A stretch of 40,892 nt of DNA from an uncultured Erysipelotrichaceae bacterium (GTDB lineage: Bacteria; Bacillota_I; Bacilli_A; Erysipelotrichales; Erysipelotrichaceae), in contig CALVFJ010000014.1 in the NCBI GenBank assembly GCA_944326795.1, positions 1 through 40,892 of the forward strand. Direction: 5' to 3'. Positions 6,448 through 15,996 of this stretch are shown here, piece after piece. Under the pieces are notes generated by a model. It did not search any database. It was given only the letters and a program-made list of their open reading frames with translations, and was not told the origin of the DNA. The position numbers and the translations under genes are program-made. Numbering within the stretch: position 1 is the first letter of the stretch; each line of letters begins with the position of its first letter.

Positions 6448-8418
6448 ATGGAATTTAAGCTAGTTTCTAAATTTTCTCCGACTGGTGATCAGCCTAAAGC
6501 AATTGATGAGCTGGTAGCCGGTTTAAAAGAAAATAAAAAATATCAAGTTTTATTAGGCGCAACCGGTACAGGTAAGACCTTTACCATGGCTAACGTTATT
6601 GCCAGAGTAAATAAGCCTACTTTGATCTTTGCTCATAATAAGACCTTGGCTGGACAATTATATAGTGAATTTAAAGAGTTATTTCCAGAAAATCGTGTCG
6701 AATATTTTGTTTCGAATTTCGATTATTATCAGCCTGAGGCTTATATGCCCAAAACGGATACCTATATCGAAAAATCCAGCAGTACCAATGATGAATTAGA
6801 TATGCTGCGCATGGCAGCGGTCAATTCAGTTTTGGAAAGAAGAGATACCATCATCGTTGCCAGCGTAGCATGTATCTATGCTGCCAGCGACCCTAAACAA
6901 TACCGCGATATGTTTTTTACCTTGCGTACTAATGAGATCATCGATCGTGATGAGATCTTAAAAAAATTAGTAGAACGGCAATATAAGCGTAATGATCTTG
7001 AACAAGAACGCGGTTCATTTAGGGTTCGCGGCGATACGATCGAAATCGTGCCAGGACACAGCGATCAGTTTATCATTAGGATCGAAATGTTCGATGACGA
7101 AATCGAAAGAATCGCGGAAGTTGATAGGATAACTGGTAAGATCATCAACGCTTATACCGTATATGTGATGTATCCTGCTACTGGTTATGCCCGGGAAATG
7201 GATAATATGTATCGCGCTTGTCATGATATCGAAGAAGAATTGCATGAGCGGGTCGCATATTTTGAAAAAGAAGGAAAGCTTTTAGAAAAACAACGTTTGG
7301 AACAGCGTTGTTTATATGATATCGAAGCTTTAAGAGAATTTGGAATGTGCAGCGGCATTGAAAATTATTCGATGCATATCGATGGCAGAAAACCAGGAGA
7401 GCGTCCTTATAATTTATTTGATTATTTTCCCAAAGATTTTTTATTGATCGTTGATGAATCACATGTTTCCTTGCCACAGATCCGCGGCATGTATAATGGC
7501 GATCGGGCGCGTAAGGAGACATTGGTTGAATATGGTTTTCGGTTGCCAAGCGCTTTGGAAAATCGGCCTATGCGTTTTAATGAATTTGAAGGTGTCTGCA
7601 ATCAGGTCATATATTGTAGTGCAACTCCCGGTGATTATGAATTAGAGAAGGTCAATAATCAGGTGGTTGAGCAGATCATCAGGCCAACGGGCTTATTAGA
7701 TCCAACGATTCGTGTTGAGCCAACCAAAGGTCAGATCGATGTGATCTGCGATGAGATCGATGAGCGGATCAAAAAAGACGAAAGGGTATTGATCACTACC
7801 TTGACCGTAAAGATGGCAGAAGATCTTTCAGCCTATCTAATAGATCGCGAATATAAGGTAGCTTATCTGCATCATGAAACCAAGACCCTTGAAAGAACCG
7901 AAACGATCAGGGATCTAAGGATGGGCAAATATGATGTCTTGATCGGTATCAACCTATTAAGGGAAGGTTTGGACATACCAGAAGTATCTTTGGTATGTAT
8001 CCTTGACGCTGATAAGGAAGGTTTTTTGCGATCATACCGTTCCTTGATCCAAACGATCGGGCGGGCGGCTCGTAACGCTAATGGTCAGGTCATCATGTTC
8101 GCGGATACGATTACCGAATCAATGCAAAAAGCCATTGATGAGACCAATCGTCGCCGTAGCGTGCAAAATGCCTATAATGTTGAACACAACATTACGCCAA
8201 AAACCGTCAAGAAAGATATCGCCGATGCGATCCATGGCAAAGAAACCAAAGAGATGGCAATGCAATATATGAAGAAAAAGACCAAAACATCGAAGAAATC
8301 GAGAGAAGAGCTGATCGCATCTTTAGAAAAAGAAATGAAAGAAGCCGCAAGGGTACTAGATTTTGAAAGAGCAGCTCAATTGCGTGATATGGTCTTTGAA
8401 CTAAAAAGTGAAAGTTAA
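6448..8418 (+). CDS. uvrB: Excinuclease ABC subunit B
   Basis: UvrB is the damage-verifying helicase-like subunit of nucleotide excision repair; it receives DNA from UvrA and recruits UvrC. At 656 residues it is full length. Visible motifs are Walker A GATGTGKT (37-44), the beta-hairpin region [17 protein letters not shown] that probes the damaged strand, the DESH box in LLIVDESH, motif [11 protein letters not shown], and the C-terminal UVR domain (about 616-651, with [15 protein letters not shown]) that contacts UvrC. An AAGAAAGGA ribosome binding site lies upstream of the ATG. uvrA, which often follows uvrB, is not in the window; the next gene is a PASTA protein. Confidence 0.97.
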   Translation: MEFKLVSKFSPTGDQPKAIDELVAGLKENKKYQVLLGATGTGKTFTMANVIARVNKPTLIFAHNKTLAGQLYSEFKELFPENRVEYFVSNFDYYQPEAYMPKTDTYIEKSSSTNDELDMLRMAAVNSVLERRDTIIVASVACIYAASDPKQYRDMFFTLRTNEIIDRDEILKKLVERQYKRNDLEQERGSFRVRGDTIEIVPGHSDQFIIRIEMFDDEIERIAEVDRITGKIINAYTVYVMYPATGYAREMDNMYRACHDIEEELHERVAYFEKEGKLLEKQRLEQRCLYDIEALREFGMCSGIENYSMHIDGRKPGERPYNLFDYFPKDFLLIVDESHVSLPQIRGMYNGDRARKETLVEYGFRLPSALENRPMRFNEFEGVCNQVIYCSATPGDYELEKVNNQVVEQIIRPTGLLDPTIRVEPTKGQIDVICDEIDERIKKDERVLITTLTVKMAEDLSAYLIDREYKVAYLHHETKTLERTETIRDLRMGKYDVLIGINLLREGLDIPEVSLVCILDADKEGFLRSYRSLIQTIGRAARNANGQVIMFADTITESMQKAIDETNRRRSVQNAYNVEHNITPKTVKKDIADAIHGKETKEMAMQYMKKKTKTSKKSREELIASLEKEMKEAARVLDFERAAQLRDMVFELKSES

Positions 8419-8439
8419 GAAATTTGTAAGAATATAGTT

Positions 8440-8469
8440 TTAGACTATCCTTATAAGTTATGATAAAAT
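8440..8469 (+). promoter_or_regulatory. Putative promoter for the PASTA protein gene
   Basis: TTAGAC (8440-8445), an 18-base spacer, and an extended -10 TGATAAAAT (TAAAAT at 8464-8469) lie 24 bases before the ATG. The start region has AGGAGAGG as ribosome binding site. Confidence 0.45.
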
Positions 8470-8492
8470 TTTGACATGTTAGGAGAGGGAAA

Positions 8493-10319
8493 ATGGGAGA
8501 GAAGAAAGATTTTTTAAGTTCGATCGCACAAGAAGTCGAAGATACAAGAAAAGGTCGAACACCAAGCAAAAAGGTAATGTCCTTTGAAGACTATAATAAG
8601 CAAACAACGATCAAGCATGATGATGAAGCAATTCTTGAGGATTATCCTCAAGCCCATCAAGTGCGCCAGCATCATCAGCCAACGCCAGCATATGAAACGC
8701 CGGTAGAAGAACCAGAGGAAATTGATGAGGAATATGATGATAATTATATTTCACAAGATGAAGGCTATAACATGGGCGATCGTCCACGCAGCTTCGAAGA
8801 AGAAAAATTAGAAAAGATCGAGAAGAAACCGATCAAGATCGATAAAAAAACGATGATCATCGGGGGAATTATTGCGGTATTAGCCATCGTAGGAATATAT
8901 TTTATCTTTTTTGCTCCAAAGATCAGCTTACCTGATTTTACAGGTAAACCAAAAAGCGAACTGACGACCTGGCTAAGCCAAAATGGGATCCAAAGTTCAG
9001 TAGTAGCGTTAACGGAAGAATATTCAATGGAATATGATAAGGATGTCGTTATTTCGCAGCAACAGAAAGCTGGTAAGAAGATCCATAAGGATACTCCTTT
9101 GAATTTTACGATTTCTAAAGGACCAGATCCTGATGAGCTAATTCCTTTTCCAGATCTTATGAACATGGATTACGAAAGCGTAACGGCTTGGAAAGATGAA
9201 AATAAGCTTTTAAATACGAAGATCAATACTGTTTATAATGACAACGTGCCAGAAAATGATGTCATTGACTACAATCTGAAAAATGTTGCGGAAAATAACT
9301 TTACGCGAGGAACCAATCTAACGATCAATATTTCCCGTGGAAAAGCTCCTGCTGGCCAAGTGACGATCGATGATCTTAGCGGTAAGACTTATGAAGAAGT
9401 ACAAACGTGGGCCAAAAATAAGAAGATCACTTTGACCAAACAAGAAGCATATAGCGATACGATCGATATCGGTAAGGTGATTTCGCAAAGCGCTGCTTCA
9501 GGTACGACGATCAAAGAAGGCGAAGAACTTATCGTCGTCGTATCTAAGGGCAAAGCAGTAACGATCCCTAATTTGGTTGGCTATGATGCAACGATGCTAG
9601 AAGCATGGACAAGCGACGCTAACAATAAGGTAGCCGTCGTTAAACGTGAGACCTATAGCGATCAGCCACAAGGTACCGTCATTTCTCAATCTATTGCTGC
9701 TGGCAGTCAAGTAGACCAAGGAACGGTCTTAGAATTAGGTATTTCATTATATATGCCGGTATTGCAAACTAATAGCCAAGAATGGTATGGAAAAGATTAT
9801 CTAAGCTTAGTTGCCAAAGTTGATGAATGGAATGGTAAAGGAGCTAGCATTGCTGCTGGCGCTTGGGATGGCGAAGAATGTAGCGATACTTATCCAACGC
9901 CTGGACAGATCATTGAATACCGCTGCTTAGATGCCAATGGTAACCAATTGCCATATGAAGCCAATGGCTGTGCTAGACCGCTGCCTTTAAATGCCAAGAT
10001 CTCAATGAAGATCTCAACCGGAGCATGTAAGGTAACACCACCAGCTGCTAAGGAAGTTGAGGTTCCAAATACTCTGATGTCTTCTAGCGATTTTATATTA
10101 TGGGCTAGTCAAAATAATATTTCGGTAACTGAAACAACTGTTGAAAGTACTACTACAGAAGGATGTGAACTTCTTAATTCAGATTGGAGCAAGACAGGAA
10201 AGGATCCAGGAGTTTATTGTGCATTTAATGGTCAAACATTAACTACAGGTAATACTTATATTTTGAGAAAATATGTTAAACCTGCGCAAACTACATCTCC
10301 AACAGAGTCTTTAAATTAA
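8493..10319 (+). CDS. Membrane-anchored multi-PASTA protein without a kinase domain
   Basis: This 608-residue protein has a cytoplasmic, charged, low-complexity N-terminus (1-120), a single membrane helix (about 121-141), and a long extracellular part built of PASTA repeats, modules known to bind wall peptides or beta-lactams. Four clear repeats span about 145-420, each with a helix carrying a central Trp (LTTW, VTAW, VQTW, LEAW) and a VISQ-like or INISRG-like strand. Two more divergent repeats follow (about 425-520 and 525-600), carrying six cysteines. No Ser/Thr kinase or penicillin-binding domain is present. The last 250 bases use different codons (many ACT/ACA, little GATC) and may have diverged separately. 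The ABC genes start 46 bases later. A wall-sensing or scaffolding role is inferred. Confidence 0.8.
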   Translation: MGEKKDFLSSIAQEVEDTRKGRTPSKKVMSFEDYNKQTTIKHDDEAILEDYPQAHQVRQHHQPTPAYETPVEEPEEIDEEYDDNYISQDEGYNMGDRPRSFEEEKLEKIEKKPIKIDKKTMIIGGIIAVLAIVGIYFIFFAPKISLPDFTGKPKSELTTWLSQNGIQSSVVALTEEYSMEYDKDVVISQQQKAGKKIHKDTPLNFTISKGPDPDELIPFPDLMNMDYESVTAWKDENKLLNTKINTVYNDNVPENDVIDYNLKNVAENNFTRGTNLTINISRGKAPAGQVTIDDLSGKTYEEVQTWAKNKKITLTKQEAYSDTIDIGKVISQSAASGTTIKEGEELIVVVSKGKAVTIPNLVGYDATMLEAWTSDANNKVAVVKRETYSDQPQGTVISQSIAAGSQVDQGTVLELGISLYMPVLQTNSQEWYGKDYLSLVAKVDEWNGKGASIAAGAWDGEECSDTYPTPGQIIEYRCLDANGNQLPYEANGCARPLPLNAKISMKISTGACKVTPPAAKEVEVPNTLMSSSDFILWASQNNISVTETTVESTTTEGCELLNSDWSKTGKDPGVYCAFNGQTLTTGNTYILRKYVKPAQTTSPTESLN

Positions 10320-10365
10320 AATAATTAAACAATCAACAAAATAATTTATCTAAGGAGGTATGCAG

Positions 10366-11934
10366 ATGAATTTTTTGAATCGGGCGATCAAGAATGTCTT
10401 ACGAAGGCCGACAAAATCCATCTTGTTGGCGATCACGTTCTTTGTGATCGGCAATTTGGTAATCGTTGGCTTGGGCATATCCAGTGCTTCGGAAAATGCT
10501 AAGATCTTGACGCGTAAACAAATGCGGGCAATCGTTAGCTATGAAGTAGACTATACCAAGTATTATCAGGATGCTGAAGCAATCGAAAATGAAGATGAGC
10601 GGATGGAATTTTATAATAATTCTCCAAAGCTGGATACCGAGCTGATCAAGACGATGATGAGCGATGAAAGAGTAGCAGCGGCTAATAGCTTTAGCAACTG
10701 GACAACCATGTATTCGTCGGATATTAATAGTGTTCCTAATCCATATGCATCTTCGGATAGCTTTGGTGGTGGAACGGTTACGATGTCTGATGGCACATCA
10801 TATGAATACGTCGAACCAGGCTTTAAGATCCAAGCTAATAATTATCCAACACAGATTGAAATTTATGAAAAAACTTATGAAGTAATCGAAGGACGCTATT
10901 ATACCCAAGAAGATATCGATAATGGAAATTATGTATGCTTGATCACGGATGAATTAGCTGAGGCTAATAATCTTAAAGTTGGTGATACGATCACTTTGAC
11001 GCAGATGCAGCCTAATCAGATCGAAGATTTTGCAAAGCAGATGAATGCTAATGCAGATGATTTTAAATTTAATCTGGAAATTATTGGTATCTATCATACT
11101 ACCAAAGAACTTGATCCAAATGATAGCAATACCCAATATAAACAGACATATGAAGTTCCGGCTAATACGATCTTGATGCCTGCTTCGGCATATAATGATT
11201 TCACTTATTACATTGGAAAGAAACAGTTTGACTATTATAAATCAATGGATACGACGGGTTCTTATGGCGAGTATCCTAGTATCGAAGAATATTCACAGGT
11301 TACTTCTTCGGTGATGCTGCTGAAAGATCCTTTGGATGTCGATGGCTTTGTTAAGGATTATGAGGGTAATATGGGTGAATATACCAAGCTTAACGCCAAT
11401 AATGCAGAGTTTAAGAAATTATCTCGTCCTTTAGATACGATGTCATTTTTCGCTAATGTCGTTGTTAGCATCGTTATCTTTACGGCTATCGTTATCATTA
11501 CCTTGGTAACGGCTTTGACCTTAAAGACCAGATCTTATGAAATAGGAGTGCTGTTATCTTTGGGCGTTTCAAAGGTAAAGGTCGTGTTGCAGTTATTTAG
11601 CGAATTGCTGATCGTAGCGGTATTAGGCTTTACTTTGAGCATTGCTAGCGGTTATATGATTGCAGGCAAAGTGGGTGATATGGTCTTGGAATATCAAACG
11701 GCAACGGAAGACAAATATGCCAGCGATGATACATATCAATATGTAGATCCAGAAAGTTACTTTACGACCATTTCGCAAGATACGTTGATTTCGCAGTATC
11801 ATGTAACGATCGATGCAATATTGATATTGGAAATATATGTCGTTGGTTTGGGCGTTGTATTTATCAGCATCCTGATACCTTCAGGTATGATCATGCGCTT
11901 TAATCCAAAACAAATTTTGATCAATACATATTGA
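10366..11934 (+). CDS. MacB/FtsX-type ABC transporter permease, copy 1
   Basis: This 522-residue permease has the MacB-type layout: TM1 (about 18-40), a large extracellular domain (about 41-355), then TM2 to TM4 (about 358-386, 407-430, 487-508) forming the FtsX core with TALTLKTRSYEIGVLLSLGVSKVKV. Such proteins couple ATP hydrolysis to outer-domain movement and export peptides or signal envelope stress. The ATG at 10366 is chosen because the AAGGAGG (10352-10358) is seven bases upstream and the start aligns with that of the second copy; an ATG at 10360 is too close to it. The next gene is a clear paralogue (both begin MNFL-RAIKNV). The substrate is unknown. Confidence 0.87.
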   Translation: MNFLNRAIKNVLRRPTKSILLAITFFVIGNLVIVGLGISSASENAKILTRKQMRAIVSYEVDYTKYYQDAEAIENEDERMEFYNNSPKLDTELIKTMMSDERVAAANSFSNWTTMYSSDINSVPNPYASSDSFGGGTVTMSDGTSYEYVEPGFKIQANNYPTQIEIYEKTYEVIEGRYYTQEDIDNGNYVCLITDELAEANNLKVGDTITLTQMQPNQIEDFAKQMNANADDFKFNLEIIGIYHTTKELDPNDSNTQYKQTYEVPANTILMPASAYNDFTYYIGKKQFDYYKSMDTTGSYGEYPSIEEYSQVTSSVMLLKDPLDVDGFVKDYEGNMGEYTKLNANNAEFKKLSRPLDTMSFFANVVVSIVIFTAIVIITLVTALTLKTRSYEIGVLLSLGVSKVKVVLQLFSELLIVAVLGFTLSIASGYMIAGKVGDMVLEYQTATEDKYASDDTYQYVDPESYFTTISQDTLISQYHVTIDAILILEIYVVGLGVVFISILIPSGMIMRFNPKQILINTY

Positions 11935-11950
11935 TAAGGAGGGATTAAAC

Positions 11951-13510
11951 ATGAATTTTTTAAGACGAGCGATAAAAAATGTGATACGGGTTCCTTCTAA
12001 ATCAATTTTGTTGGGAATAACCTTCTTTGTGATCGGTAATCTGGTGATCGTTGGTTTGGGACTTACCAGTGCTTCGCAAAATGCCAAGATCCTTACGCGT
12101 AAGCAAATGCGTGCGGTTGTCAGCTATGAAGTTGATTTTGATCGCTATTATGCTGATGGAGACAGCATAGAAAGCGAAGAGGAAAGAAATGAATTCTATG
12201 AAAACTATCCTAAGATCGATCTAGAACAAAATGCTAAGATGATTGCTGATGAGCGGGTCAAAGCTGTTGATGCCTTTTATGATCGCATCACTTATGCTCC
12301 AGATCTTGAATATATCAAAAATCCTTATAGCAATAGTGAAGGTATAGCTTATACGATCGATGCTGATGGCAATCAAGTAGAATATCAGATGCCTAGTTTT
12401 AAGATCCAAGCAAATATCTTCCCGATGCAGATTGCTTTGTATGAGGGAACCTATGAAATCGTAGAAGGTCGTTATTATACGCAAGAAGATCTTGACAACG
12501 AGAATAGAGTTTGTTTGATTACGGATGAATTGGCTGATTTGAATAATCTTAGAATTGGTGATACCATCAAGCTGTGTGATTATAGCCAGACCGATCTTGA
12601 TAGCTTTGCGAAGGCGGGCCTTGATGTTTCTAATATGGATCTAGAACTGGAGATCATTGGTATCTATCACAATAATAAAGAATTAGATCCAAATGATACT
12701 AATACGCAATATATGCAAGCGTATGATGTACCTGCTAATACGATCTTGATGCCTTCTACGGCTTATAATCGTTATAATTATGATGCTAGCATAGTATCAA
12801 ATACATATTATAATCAGATTTATGGGACGGGAATAATTGAAAATCCTGATTATGAATCATTTACTCGGGTCAATAGTGCTGTTTACTTGTTAGATGATCC
12901 GTTGCATGTTGATGAATTTATCAAGGATTATGAAGGTGAATTAGGTGATTATCAGATCTTGAATGCTAATAACGATGAATTTAATCGCATGGCTAGACCT
13001 TTGGATTCCATTTCGATGTTCGCTAATTTGATCTTATTGATCGTAGGAGTGGCAGCTGTGATCATCATTACCTTGATCGTTGCCTTGACCTTGAAGACCA
13101 GAACTTATGAAATGGGTGTATTGTTATCGATGGGCGTTAGCAAGATTAAAGTTATCATGCAGCTTTTTGTAGAACTGTTGATCGTTGCGATCCTTGGATT
13201 TAGCTTAAGCATCGTTAGTGGTAGCTTGATAGCTGGTAAGGTTGGCGATGTTGTATTAGATTATCAGGTTGAAACAGAAAATGAATATGCTTCAGATGAT
13301 AGCAATGTCATATACTATGGCGGTGTTGAACGTTATTTTACCGAGGTTACGCAAGAACAGATCTTGTCTCAATATAATGTTACGATCAGTCCGTTGATCA
13401 TTGCTGAAATATATATCTTAGGCTTAGGCGTGGTATTTATCAGCATCGTGATTCCAGCGATGATGATCATGCGCTTCAATCCAAAACAGATCCTATTGAA
13501 TACCAACTAA
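11951..13510 (+). CDS. MacB/FtsX-type ABC transporter permease, copy 2
   Basis: This 519-residue permease is a tandem duplicate of the previous gene, 16 bases downstream. The two proteins share long identical stretches, such as ITFFVIGNLVIVGLG and NAKILTRKQMRA, and differ most inside the extracellular domain (about residues 110-145 and 260-300). Both keep the same membrane topology: TM1 near 18-40 and three C-terminal helices, ending RFNPKQIL. An AAGGAGG sits before the ATG. The pair probably forms a heterodimer with the ATPase encoded next. The substrate is unknown. The arrangement recalls the pneumococcal Vex1-Vex2-Vex3 system, where two permeases share one ATPase, but no direct relation can be shown here. 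Confidence 0.87.
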   Translation: MNFLRRAIKNVIRVPSKSILLGITFFVIGNLVIVGLGLTSASQNAKILTRKQMRAVVSYEVDFDRYYADGDSIESEEERNEFYENYPKIDLEQNAKMIADERVKAVDAFYDRITYAPDLEYIKNPYSNSEGIAYTIDADGNQVEYQMPSFKIQANIFPMQIALYEGTYEIVEGRYYTQEDLDNENRVCLITDELADLNNLRIGDTIKLCDYSQTDLDSFAKAGLDVSNMDLELEIIGIYHNNKELDPNDTNTQYMQAYDVPANTILMPSTAYNRYNYDASIVSNTYYNQIYGTGIIENPDYESFTRVNSAVYLLDDPLHVDEFIKDYEGELGDYQILNANNDEFNRMARPLDSISMFANLILLIVGVAAVIIITLIVALTLKTRTYEMGVLLSMGVSKIKVIMQLFVELLIVAILGFSLSIVSGSLIAGKVGDVVLDYQVETENEYASDDSNVIYYGGVERYFTEVTQEQILSQYNVTISPLIIAEIYILGLGVVFISIVIPAMMIMRFNPKQILLNTN

Positions 13511-13523
13511 AGGAGGAAAAGTT

Positions 13524-14201
13524 ATGAGCAGTATTTTACGACTTGAAAATATCAATTATGGATATGAAGACGGCGGTTATCGTCGACAGATCCTTAAAGA
13601 TCTTAGCTATGATTTTGACAGCGGTAAGTTTTATACGATCCTAGGGCCTAGCGGCAGCGGCAAGACAACATTATTGAGCATCATCGCTGGTTTGGATAAA
13701 CCAGATAGCGGAGAAATTTATTATGAAGGTGAAAATATCAATAAGATGGGATTGTATAAATATCGCCGCAATAAGATCGGTATCGTGTTCCAATCTTATA
13801 ACTTGGTCAATTATCTAACAGGCCTTGAAAATATCGAACTTGCAATGACGGAAACGGATAATAAGATTCCTAAGAATCATAAGGAAGTAGCATATGCGTT
13901 GCTGGCAAAATTTGGTATTGGTAAAAGCAAGGCTGACCGTTTGGTAACAAGATTGTCAGGTGGTGAACAGCAGCGTATCGCAATAGCCAGAGCTATTGCC
14001 TCTAACGTTGATCTGATCTTTGCGGATGAACCTACCGGAAACCTAGATAGCGCCACAGAAGAAGAGATCATCAAGATCTTTAGGATGTTGACCGAAGAAT
14101 TTGGTAAGACGGTCATCGTGGTTACCCATAGCAATGAGGTCAGCAAGCTTAGCGATCATCGGGTCTTGTTGCATGAAGGGGTATTAAAAGAAATTGAATA
14201 A
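13524..14201 (+). CDS. ABC transporter ATP-binding protein (MacB/LolD type)
   Basis: This 225-residue ATPase is the partner of the two preceding permeases; it starts 13 bases after them with AAAGGAGG as ribosome binding site. It carries Walker A GPSGSGKTT (41-49), the Q-loop IVFQSYNLVNYLTGLENIELA, the signature LSGGEQQR, Walker B with DEPTGNLDS, and the switch His in VVTHSNE. The sequence is of the type that pairs with MacB/FtsX-like permeases rather than nutrient importers. A strong terminator follows immediately, so the two permeases and this ATPase form one unit, perhaps with the PASTA gene. Confidence 0.92.
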   Translation: MSSILRLENINYGYEDGGYRRQILKDLSYDFDSGKFYTILGPSGSGKTTLLSIIAGLDKPDSGEIYYEGENINKMGLYKYRRNKIGIVFQSYNLVNYLTGLENIELAMTETDNKIPKNHKEVAYALLAKFGIGKSKADRLVTRLSGGEQQRIAIARAIASNVDLIFADEPTGNLDSATEEEIIKIFRMLTEEFGKTVIVVTHSNEVSKLSDHRVLLHEGVLKEIE

Positions 14202-14206
14202 GTTTG

Positions 14207-14230
14207 ACGTCCATTGACATGGACGTTTTT
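14207..14230 (+). terminator. Rho-independent terminator after the ABC operon
   Basis: ACGTCCAT and ATGGACGT form a perfect 8-bp stem with a TGAC loop, followed by a T run. It starts five bases after the stop. Confidence 0.88.
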
Positions 14231-14232
14231 CT

Positions 14233-14261
14233 TTGGGCTTTAGAAAAGATTGTGCTACAAT
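14233..14261 (+). promoter_or_regulatory. Putative promoter for the Lrp-aminotransferase operon
   Basis: TTGGGC (14233-14238), a 17-base spacer and TACAAT (14256-14261), with a TG one base before the -10. An Lrp-type protein often represses its own promoter, but no operator was identified. Confidence 0.5.
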
Positions 14262-14287
14262 AAATGATAACAGAGGAGGGATAGACA

Positions 14288-14776
14288 ATGGATGATGTAA
14301 AATTGTTAAAGATCTTAGAAAAGGATCCGCGTATCAGTACGAAGGATCTGGCAGATATCCTAGATGAAAGTGAAAATAATATCTTAGAAGTAAAGAATCG
14401 CCTAGAAAAAAATAAGGTCATTTGTGGCTATCATACGGTCATAAATTGGGATAAGACCAATTGTGATCGCGTGCAGGCCATCATTGAGGTGAGCGCCAAG
14501 ACCGAAAGAGATAAAGGATATGATGATGTAGCGATGAGGATCGCTCGTTTTCCTGAAGTTAAAAGCTTGTATCTAATGAGCGGGAAAAATGAGTTCATGG
14601 TATTGATCGATGGTAAGACGATGCGGGAAATTGCGGATTTTGTGGGCCAAAAATTGGCTCCGCTTGAAGGGGTCATGTCGACGGTTACCTGCTTTGTTTT
14701 GAAGCAATATAAGATCGAAGGCGTCGTTATCGATGAAGAACGTTTTGAAGATCAAAGGCAGATCGTAACGCCATGA
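14288..14776 (+). CDS. Lrp/AsnC family transcriptional regulator
   Basis: This 162-residue protein has the Lrp/AsnC architecture: an N-terminal winged helix-turn-helix (about 1-60, with LLKILEKDPRISTKDLADIL) and a C-terminal RAM domain (about 70-145) that binds amino acids and assembles octamers. A GAGGAGGG ribosome binding site precedes the ATG. The stop overlaps the start of an aminotransferase gene as ATGA, so the two are coupled. Such pairs are common in Firmicutes, where the regulator usually responds to an amino acid related to the enzyme. The effector here is unknown. Confidence 0.9.
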   Translation: MDDVKLLKILEKDPRISTKDLADILDESENNILEVKNRLEKNKVICGYHTVINWDKTNCDRVQAIIEVSAKTERDKGYDDVAMRIARFPEVKSLYLMSGKNEFMVLIDGKTMREIADFVGQKLAPLEGVMSTVTCFVLKQYKIEGVVIDEERFEDQRQIVTP

Positions 14777-15933
14777 GTCGTTATTTAAATAAGAAGATCC
14801 AGATGATAGCTCCTTCCGGTATTCGTAAATTTAGCGAGATGGCGGCAGGAGTTCCAGGAGTCATATCGCTGGGGGTAGGCGAGCCTGATTTCATTACGCC
14901 TTGGCATATTCGCGAAGAAGCAATATATGCTATTGAAAAAGGACGGACCTATTATGCCCCAAACTTAGGCTTGCCAGAATTAAGGCAAGAAATATGCAAT
15001 TACTATCAGCGGCGTTTTGGTTGCTCATATGATTGGCAACGTCAATGTTTGGTAACCGTGGGAGCTAGCGAAGCCATCGATCTTTGCATGCGAACCATGC
15101 TTGATCCTGGCGATGAAGTTATCTTGCTTAGTCCTTGTTATGTTGCTTATACGCCAAGTGTCCAGTTAGCAGATGGTGTGGTGCGTTATGTTAATTTAAA
15201 AGAAGAGGATCATTTTAAATTGACGCCTGAAGCTTTAGAAGCAGCGATAACACCTAAGACCAAGATGCTGTTTTTGAACTTTCCTAGCAATCCTACCGGC
15301 GGCATCATGAGCAAGGAAGACTATGCTAAGCTGGTACCGATCATCAAGAAGCATGATCTGGTAGTTTTAAGCGATGAGATCTATGCCGAGCTGACATATG
15401 ATGGACATTTTTGTTCTTTGGCTAGTTTTAAAGAAATAAAAGATCAGGTCATCATCTTAAATGGGTTCAGCAAAGCCTATGCCATGACTGGTTGGCGCGT
15501 TGGGTATATCTTAGCTGATAGCGATATCATCAAGGCAATGATCAAGATCCATCAATATGCGATCATGTGTCCTAGCATCATCAGCCAGTATGCAGCTATC
15601 GAAGCGGCTAGAAATGGTGATAATGATTGCGTCATCCATAAGGAATCGTTCATGGCACGACGCAATTATGTCGTCAATAATCTAAATCGTATCGGTTTAG
15701 AATGTCATATGCCTCAAGGGGCATTCTACGTCTTTCCTAGCATCAAAAAGACCGGCCTTAGCTCAGAGGATTTTTGTGAGAAACTTTTGTTTGAAGCTAA
15801 GGTTGCGGTAGTGCCAGGAAGCGCCTTTGGTGAAAGCGGCGAAGGCCATGTACGTATTTCCTATGCTTATAGCATTGAACAGCTTAAAGAAGCTTTGAGC
15901 CGAATTGAAAAGTTCCTTAAGCAATTTGCATAA
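14773..15933 (+). CDS. Pyridoxal-phosphate aminotransferase, class I/II
   Basis: This 386-residue fold-type I aminotransferase most resembles the aspartate/aromatic amino acid group. Visible features are the N-terminal SLGVGEPDF motif, VGASEAID in the cofactor-binding region, the NPTGG loop (N173), DEIYAEL with the Asp that holds the pyridine nitrogen (D201), the Schiff-base lysine K234 in NGFSKAYAMTGWR, and the C-terminal carboxylate-binding Arg in GHVRISYA. All catalytic residues are present. Start and coupling to the Lrp-like gene are fixed by the ATGA overlap; there is no separate promoter. Substrate preference cannot be read from the sequence. The rpsF promoter begins seven bases after the stop. 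Confidence 0.9.
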   Translation: MSRYLNKKIQMIAPSGIRKFSEMAAGVPGVISLGVGEPDFITPWHIREEAIYAIEKGRTYYAPNLGLPELRQEICNYYQRRFGCSYDWQRQCLVTVGASEAIDLCMRTMLDPGDEVILLSPCYVAYTPSVQLADGVVRYVNLKEEDHFKLTPEALEAAITPKTKMLFLNFPSNPTGGIMSKEDYAKLVPIIKKHDLVVLSDEIYAELTYDGHFCSLASFKEIKDQVIILNGFSKAYAMTGWRVGYILADSDIIKAMIKIHQYAIMCPSIISQYAAIEAARNGDNDCVIHKESFMARRNYVVNNLNRIGLECHMPQGAFYVFPSIKKTGLSSEDFCEKLLFEAKVAVVPGSAFGESGEGHVRISYAYSIEQLKEALSRIEKFLKQFA

Positions 15934-15939
15934 TAAACA

Positions 15940-15968
15940 TTTACAATAAAGAACTTTTTTGGTATAAT
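15940..15968 (+). promoter_or_regulatory. Strong promoter for rpsF-ssb-rpsR
   Basis: TTTACA (15940-15945), a 17-base spacer and a perfect TATAAT (15963-15968) lie about 80 bases before rpsF. This is the best promoter in the left half of the window, fitting a ribosomal protein operon. Confidence 0.8.
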
Positions 15969-15996
15969 ACCACAGCGGAAAGATAGATAACAATCT

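Noticed and set aside
10360..10365. Earlier ATG for the first MacB-type permease.
   Set aside because: It is one base from the AAGGAGG and would not align with the start of the paralogue; the ATG at 10366 is better on both counts.
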